Virus record (IMG/VR): IMGVR_UViG_3300047457_001149
Coordinates: 26,358-90,357 of that record
Source of the DNA: a virus
DNA length: 64,000 nucleotides
Strand: one strand, 5' to 3'
The notes below the pieces were generated by a model. It searched no databases, was not told the origin of the DNA, and worked only from the letters and a program-made list of their open reading frames with translations. The position numbers were made by a program, and so were the translations under genes. Below, one piece after another: positions 60,013 to 64,000 of the stretch (position 1 is its first letter; the number at the start of each line of letters is the position of its first letter).

Positions 60013-60313
60013 CCGCGACGCAGGGGGTTGCGGCTTCGACTACAACCTCGACAAGAAGTCCAGGTCGCTGCACGTATACTCCGAAGAGAACGGCAACCTG
60101 GACGCCTTGGTGGACTTCCTCCAGGAGTTCATCAACCGCTTCCGGCCCGAGATGCTCTTCGTGATCACGTGGGCGGAGACGTGCTCGAAGCCCCGGATCG
60201 GCCAGTTCGGGGGCGGGGCCGTGGTGATCCACAGGGACGGCGCCCGGTGGCTGACCGCCTGGGCGTGGGCGCGGGAGCAGGTTGAAGAGATTCAGGCGGA
60301 GAAGAAGGCGTGA
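59870..60313 (+). CDS. Hypothetical protein, 147 aa
   Basis: 147 residues, acidic N-terminus (SDEEIEWIKDTLTWSPTEEEEED), Cys pair, then an alpha/beta C-terminus (LFVITWAETCSKPRIG). GAAAGAGGGCGAAAG precedes ATG 59870. The whole 5' third lies inside the previous gene. Overlaps the next gene by four bases (GTGA). Confidence 0.65.
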   Translation: MANNYQLWSESVENLSDEEIEWIKDTLTWSPTEEEEEDPNFECPAWYDRDAGGCGFDYNLDKKSRSLHVYSEENGNLDALVDFLQEFINRFRPEMLFVITWAETCSKPRIGQFGGGAVVIHRDGARWLTAWAWAREQVEEIQAEKKA

Positions 60314-60630
60314 GCGACTTCGAGACGAAGACCCTCAGGGGCAAGGCGCGGAAGGCGGCGGAGATCATCCTCAATGCCGCAGGACCGGTGAGCGGGGGAG
60401 GCTGCAAGGCCTTCTACTCGCAGAAGGAATGGCGAGATCGAGGCGAGGAGTACGGCCGAAAGGCGGTGCTCATCGTGGTGCACGACGGCGGCGACCTCGC
60501 GCCCTTCTTCAGCTGGTCTTACGGCCAGGAGGAGAAGCAGGCGGCGATGCGCGCGGCGCTCGGCAAGGAGAAGATGTGGGCAGAGGCGTGTACCGGTTGG
60601 TACACGGCGATCTACGAAAGGACGAAGTGA
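60310..60630 (+). CDS. Hypothetical protein, 106 aa
   Basis: 106 residues from GTG 60310, alpha/beta with YSQKEWRDRGEEYGRKAVLIVVHDGG; overlaps the next ATG by one base. Unknown function; DNA-modifying families were considered without match. Confidence 0.6.
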   Translation: MSDFETKTLRGKARKAAEIILNAAGPVSGGGCKAFYSQKEWRDRGEEYGRKAVLIVVHDGGDLAPFFSWSYGQEEKQAAMRAALGKEKMWAEACTGWYTAIYERTK

Positions 60631-60923
60631 TGAAGGTCACGATCACGAGGAAGAGCCGTGGAATCGGCTACGGCTCGACCAGCGAGGTCGAGCAGGGGCC
60701 TGGTGGCCTGAGGATCAAGGACGTCAAGTCCCCAGATCTCTCCGGGCTGAGCCCGCGCGCGGCCTGCGACGCGCACCAGCAGGCGTGGAGGCTGAATCAA
60801 GGGCACTCCTGGCGCAGTGCCTTTTTCTGGAAGGGAAAGAAGATCAAGCGCAGCGACGTGCTCTGGGAGCTGGAGCTCCTCGTCAACGGCGGCAACCCGA
60901 TCGAGGTGGAGGTTGAGGAATGA
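60630..60923 (+). CDS. Small protein, 97 aa
   Basis: 97 residues, basic N-terminus, Trp-containing middle, a Val/Glu-rich beta end. TGATG overlap with previous gene, ATGA with the next. Function unknown. Confidence 0.6.
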   Translation: MKVTITRKSRGIGYGSTSEVEQGPGGLRIKDVKSPDLSGLSPRAACDAHQQAWRLNQGHSWRSAFFWKGKKIKRSDVLWELELLVNGGNPIEVEVEE

Positions 60924-61426
60924 AGAAGAGATACTACCTGATTCCCTCGCAGGGCTATCAAGTGCTCCATCTCTCGCTCAGCGAGGAGGGCATCCGGTGG
61001 CTGGGAGAAGCCCGGAGGCGGATGCTCTCGCTGATGAAGCAGGAACCGGAGCTCCAGGCCATGGTGTACTCCGGCCTGGAGAGGTTCGCCACGGCCTCGA
61101 TCATCGAGAATGTGCTGGGCGATGACGATATTCGAGAGGCCCTGTACGACGACAACAGCGTCGTGCTGCTGGCGGCTCCGGCGGACTTTCCGATGAAGGA
61201 GGTTCACCTGTCGGGCTTTAACTCGGTTCAGGTCGTCAAGTACGGCGTAAAGCTGTCGGGGGTGCGGCCGGACTGGAAGCTCATCAGCTGGCAGGAGCTG
61301 GGGGTCGACGCGGACGAGGATCTCCTGCGGTGTCGCTACGCGGACTGCGACGAGGCGCATCCGGTGGCGACGGAGAATGAGTTGGTGACGTGCATGAAGT
61401 GCAGGAAGGACATGGGAATCGAATGA
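60920..61426 (+). CDS. Hypothetical protein, 168 aa
   Basis: 168 residues, alpha/beta, ending with CRYADCDEAHP...CMKCRKDMG (two C-x-x-C-like clusters; possible zinc ribbon). ATGA overlap with the previous gene. Function unknown. Confidence 0.6.
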   Translation: MKKRYYLIPSQGYQVLHLSLSEEGIRWLGEARRRMLSLMKQEPELQAMVYSGLERFATASIIENVLGDDDIREALYDDNSVVLLAAPADFPMKEVHLSGFNSVQVVKYGVKLSGVRPDWKLISWQELGVDADEDLLRCRYADCDEAHPVATENELVTCMKCRKDMGIE

Positions 61427-61917
61427 GAGCCGCCGACAGCATCCCCCGCTACCCGTACCTCGTTCAGCGGCTTCGCTGGACGGGCGGGGGCGCAAAGGCA
61501 GGGAGCGAAGGGGTCAAGATCGGTGACTTCTTCGACTTCGACTACATGGGGAGCGCGGAGTTTGAGTTTGGCGCGATCCCCGCCGCGAAGCGCGCCCTCC
61601 GTGCCGAACTGGAGGCGCTCGGCTGGCCCGACCCCGAGAAGATCAAAGTGGAGGAGTATGTTTTCTGGTACGTCGGGGGGCCGCGCGACCGCGAGCTCGC
61701 GGAGGTTTGGGTTCGCGAAGAGCTCAAAACCGACTTCACGGGCATGAAGGAACGCTCGGACCTTCGGCGGGCGGTGACCGAGCCCGATAAGTGGTCCCCC
61801 AACGGCTGGTGGGCCATCGACAACGATGGCCGCTCAGGAAGTGCGGGCTTCGCGCTCTTCGCGGTGTTTCTCAAGAAGGACTACGCACGGGACTTTATCA
61901 AGGGAGTAAAAGGATGA
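61423..61917 (+). CDS. Conserved-type phage protein, 164 aa
   Basis: 164 residues. FFDFDYMGSAEFEFGAIPAAKRALR resembles a motif found in many phage hypothetical proteins (DYMGSAEFE). The rest is alpha/beta. ATGA overlaps on both sides. Unknown function. Confidence 0.65.
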   Translation: MRAADSIPRYPYLVQRLRWTGGGAKAGSEGVKIGDFFDFDYMGSAEFEFGAIPAAKRALRAELEALGWPDPEKIKVEEYVFWYVGGPRDRELAEVWVREELKTDFTGMKERSDLRRAVTEPDKWSPNGWWAIDNDGRSGSAGFALFAVFLKKDYARDFIKGVKG

Positions 61918-62495
61918 CTGCTGAAGAGATCGTCGAAGCTATCAAGGAACTCAAGACGGTAGCGACGCTTCAGAAGATGGGCCTGGGCAAAGACGGCATC
62001 GAGTGGGTCAAGAGCCTGGGGGACGTTCCGGCGCGCTCGGTGTGGCGTGCGTGCGTCAATCCCGAATGGCTGGGCTGCTTTCTGGAAAGCCTCCACAAAC
62101 GAGGTCGGCTTTCTCCAAAGTACCTGGTCAGTGCGGCAGTGGCGTGCGCAGAGAGCGTCGAGCACCTTTCCAGAAACGACGGGGGTCGGGTGCGCCGTGC
62201 GAACGAGGCGGTGCGCGGTTGGCTTCGAGGCAAGGTCACCGAGGAGGAGCTGGAAGCCGCCAAGATCGGCGCATACGTGGCTGCGGCGTCGCAGGATCGC
62301 GAACGTGTCCACGCTGCAACTACGGCGGCGACGGCGGCGGCCTCGGCGAAAAACGACGTGCTCTACGTGCACGACGCGATCGCGGCTGCGGCCAAAGTGA
62401 AGGAGGCCAAAGAGCTGTGCGACGTGATTCGCGCTGAGGTCGCGTGGGAGATCGTTCAAGAGGCATTTAACAAGGAGCAGGCGGATGAACGCTGA
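61914..62495 (+). CDS. Helical hypothetical protein, 193 aa
   Basis: 193 residues, strongly helical with a long Ala-rich segment. Its first 13 residues (MTAEEIVEAIKEL) match those of the next gene (MNAEEIIEAIKEL) although the rest differs, a sign of recombination or shared localisation signal. Overlaps the next gene by 11 bases. Confidence 0.6.
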   Translation: MTAEEIVEAIKELKTVATLQKMGLGKDGIEWVKSLGDVPARSVWRACVNPEWLGCFLESLHKRGRLSPKYLVSAAVACAESVEHLSRNDGGRVRRANEAVRGWLRGKVTEEELEAAKIGAYVAAASQDRERVHAATTAATAAASAKNDVLYVHDAIAAAAKVKEAKELCDVIRAEVAWEIVQEAFNKEQADER

Positions 62496-62949
62496 AGAGA
62501 TCATCGAGGCAATCAAGGAACTCAGGAAGAAGTACCAGGCCCTGGTCGAGGAGGAGGGGCAGAAGTATTTCGACGAGAGGCCGTGGGTCCCCTACTTCGA
62601 CCAGAAGGAATGGGAGGACGGGATCCTCGCGGACGACGACACCGGGGAGTCGGTCAGGAAATGGGAGGTCCGTTCGGAGGACGAGCTCTTCTTCCCGGAG
62701 CTCAAGAACAAGGACTACGTGTACCTCCACTGGCAGCCCGACGAGACTTCGTCGGGTTACGGAGTCTCGCTCACCAACGAGGATGGCTGGGAGCGCTTTA
62801 AGAAGGCGCTCCAATACCGGAACTACGACTGCCGGTGCGGTGAGAAAATGAAGCGGGTCGAGGGCGAGAAAAAGGTCTTGGACAATGGGCGGACGTTCCG
62901 CTGCCCGGCGGGCCATCTGACCTGGTTCGGAAAGGAGGACGAGAAGTGA
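62485..62949 (+). CDS. Hypothetical protein, 154 aa
   Basis: 154 residues. Shares the N-terminal helix with the previous gene. It has a DYVYLHWQPDETSSGYG-like middle and a zinc-ribbon-like end (CRCGEKM...RCPAGH). AGGAGGCGG-like site precedes ATG 62485. Unknown function. Overlaps next gene by four bases. Confidence 0.6.
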   Translation: MNAEEIIEAIKELRKKYQALVEEEGQKYFDERPWVPYFDQKEWEDGILADDDTGESVRKWEVRSEDELFFPELKNKDYVYLHWQPDETSSGYGVSLTNEDGWERFKKALQYRNYDCRCGEKMKRVEGEKKVLDNGRTFRCPAGHLTWFGKEDEK

Positions 62950-63251
62950 GCGAGCAGACGGAGGCCCAGTCGGCCAAGTGGCAGGCGCGCGCCATCTACA
63001 ACGACGGCCCCTACACGATCGACATCGTCTGGGACCGGCAGAGCTGCGTGGGGCCCGAAAAGGACACCGAGAGGCTGGTGAAGTGGCTGAACGCCTACGG
63101 GCTCAAGGGCATGCGCCGAGAGGTGCAGAAGGCGGGGCTCGGGACGAGCGAGTTCCGGGAGGTGGTCTACAAGAGCAGGGGGTATCAGCTGACCGGTAAC
63201 CCTCGGGCGTCGTACGGGTACCTTTACCTGGAGGCTAAGAAGGAGGGGTGA
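62946..63251 (+). CDS. Hypothetical protein, 101 aa
   Basis: 101 residues from GTG 62946 (GTGA overlap), alpha/beta. Last gene of the long operon; a series of hairpins follows. Function unknown. Confidence 0.6.
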   Translation: MSEQTEAQSAKWQARAIYNDGPYTIDIVWDRQSCVGPEKDTERLVKWLNAYGLKGMRREVQKAGLGTSEFREVVYKSRGYQLTGNPRASYGYLYLEAKKEG

Positions 63252-63260
63252 CAGAGGCCG

Positions 63261-63330
63261 GGGGGGCCAAGGGCCCCCGCTAGGCACCCGGGGGCGTCGG
63301 CCCCGGGAAGCGCTTCGGCGCTTCTTTTGT
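63261..63330 (+). terminator. Hairpin cluster with terminator
   Basis: Three G/C-rich hairpins in a row: GGGGGCC/GGCCCCC, CCCGGGG/CCCCGGG and AAGCGC-TTCG-GCGCTT (63308-63323), the last followed by CTTTTGTG. The final hairpin with its T-run is the likely terminator of the 49139-63251 operon. Confidence 0.65.
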
Positions 63331-63363
63331 GTTATATTTCTAGGAGAAGGAAGAGGAGGAATT

Positions 63364-63987
63364 ATGCGACGAAGACTGTTTAAGTCGGCGGGTGGTTTGG
63401 AAGGGGGCGAAGGCCACGAAGGCCTCGAATTTCTGCGCGAAAGCTTTGAAGGCCTTAAACGCCTTCGAGAGCTCGCTGAACAGGCGCGTCGCGTAGAGGG
63501 TATTGAGGGGAGGAAAGAGTTTGTAAGGCGGATGGAGGGGACGGAGGGGAAAGAGCTTGCAAATCAGATGGAGCAGCTCAAAAAGAAGATTCTAGAGCAC
63601 TCGGAGGGGCGCGAAGACGAGTTCCTGAAAGGCAAAAGCGTGGCTGAATACATGGAGGCGGAAAGGGAAAAGTGGCGGGACCGTCTCAAAGGGAAAGGAA
63701 ACCCTGAGTCCTCGAAGTCTTTGGAAGGCTTGCGGGGGGCGCTTAAGGGCGAGGGTCTATCGGAGCCGCCGCGTCGACACGAGGCGGCTCCGGCGGCGGC
63801 CCGGGTCCTCGGTAAGGTGCCTAGAGCTCCAAGCCCCACGTCCCCGCACGTACCTCCGGTGGCGGCCCACGTTCCTGCCCCGCACGTACCTCCGGTGGCG
63901 GCCCACGTTCCTGCCCCGCACGTACCTCCGTCGGTGTCCCGGGTCCTCGGTAAGGTGCCTAGAGCTCTGCCCCGGCTAAAGCCTTAA
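63364..63987 (+). CDS. Charged protein with C-terminal His-Val-Pro repeats, 207 aa
   Basis: 207 residues. The first ~135 are Glu/Arg/Lys/Leu-rich (ELAEQARRVEGIEGRKEFV) and helical. The C-terminal ~60 are a Pro/Ala/His/Val-rich repeat tail (HVPPVAAHVPAP). GAAGAGGAGGAATT precedes ATG 63364, a strong ribosome site. A TTGTGTTATATT stretch at 63326-63337 could be its promoter. Function unknown; the tail resembles a flexible linker. Confidence 0.65.
   Translation: MRRRLFKSAGGLEGGEGHEGLEFLRESFEGLKRLRELAEQARRVEGIEGRKEFVRRMEGTEGKELANQMEQLKKKILEHSEGREDEFLKGKSVAEYMEAEREKWRDRLKGKGNPESSKSLEGLRGALKGEGLSEPPRRHEAAPAAARVLGKVPRAPSPTSPHVPPVAAHVPAPHVPPVAAHVPAPHVPPSVSRVLGKVPRALPRLKP
63801..63967 (+). repeat. Nested direct repeats in the 3' end of the gene
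   Basis: A 36-base unit occurs at 63844-63879 and 63880-63915, with a partial third copy (63916-63930). A 29-base outer repeat occurs at 63801-63829 and 63939-63967. They expand the HVPPVAAHVPAP tail and its VLGKVPRA flank. Confidence 0.85.
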
Positions 63988-64000
63988 TTGGGCATACGCC

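Overview
The window is a stretch of a large, GC-rich tailed-phage genome. It carries a terminase large subunit, tail chaperones with a frameshift site, a tape measure, contractile-tail baseplate genes (hub-like, gp25-like and J-like proteins) and a phage sigma factor. It also has replication and repair enzymes, one tRNA and dozens of tightly coupled small genes. No integrase, partition gene or lysogeny module is visible, so a lytic myovirus infecting a GC-rich bacterium is the best reading. The host cannot be named from the sequence alone. No portal, capsid, sheath or tube gene is in the window, so the genome must extend well beyond it.

Layout. Bases 1-2855 (+): the end of a family A DNA polymerase, a DEDDh exonuclease and three small genes in a visibly duplicated, reshuffled cassette. 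Bases 2923-33731 (mostly -): the structural block. Read in its own direction it runs tail chaperone (with a -1 frameshift), tape measure, baseplate hub region, sigma factor, degenerate amidase-like protein, gp25-like protein, baseplate J-like protein, very large tail/fibre proteins, then terminase. A two-gene + strand island (RuvC-like resolvase and a partner) interrupts it at 8674-9896. Bases 33819-48054 (+): DinG-like, UvrD-like and SNF2-like helicases, a GHKL-type ATPase that also carries an HEFAH motif, an Xre-type regulator and many small genes. Bases 48016-49018 (-): three small genes. Bases 49139-63987 (+): about 35 small genes joined by ATGA/GTGA overlaps, including members resembling DUF3846, DUF6915, Api92, DUF6948, Gp88 and DUF1599 families, a candidate lysozyme-like protein and tRNA-Thr. 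Within this block is a tandem family of Gly-Tyr-Asp repeat proteins.

Regulation. Several transcription units begin with a promoter-like element, then a very stable hairpin ending about 10-23 bases before the start codon. Two of these hairpins are near-copies with compensatory base changes. Two promoter types can be proposed: sigma70-like ones with TAnGCT-type -10 boxes, and a set with (A/C)GTAAA, 16-17 bases, then TAnAAG. The phage sigma factor at 21050-21748 is an obvious candidate for the second set. The least explained and most interesting parts are the Gly-Tyr-Asp repeat array (56281-58027), the GHKL/HEFAH protein (37968-39278) and the duplicated cassette at 1340-2927.
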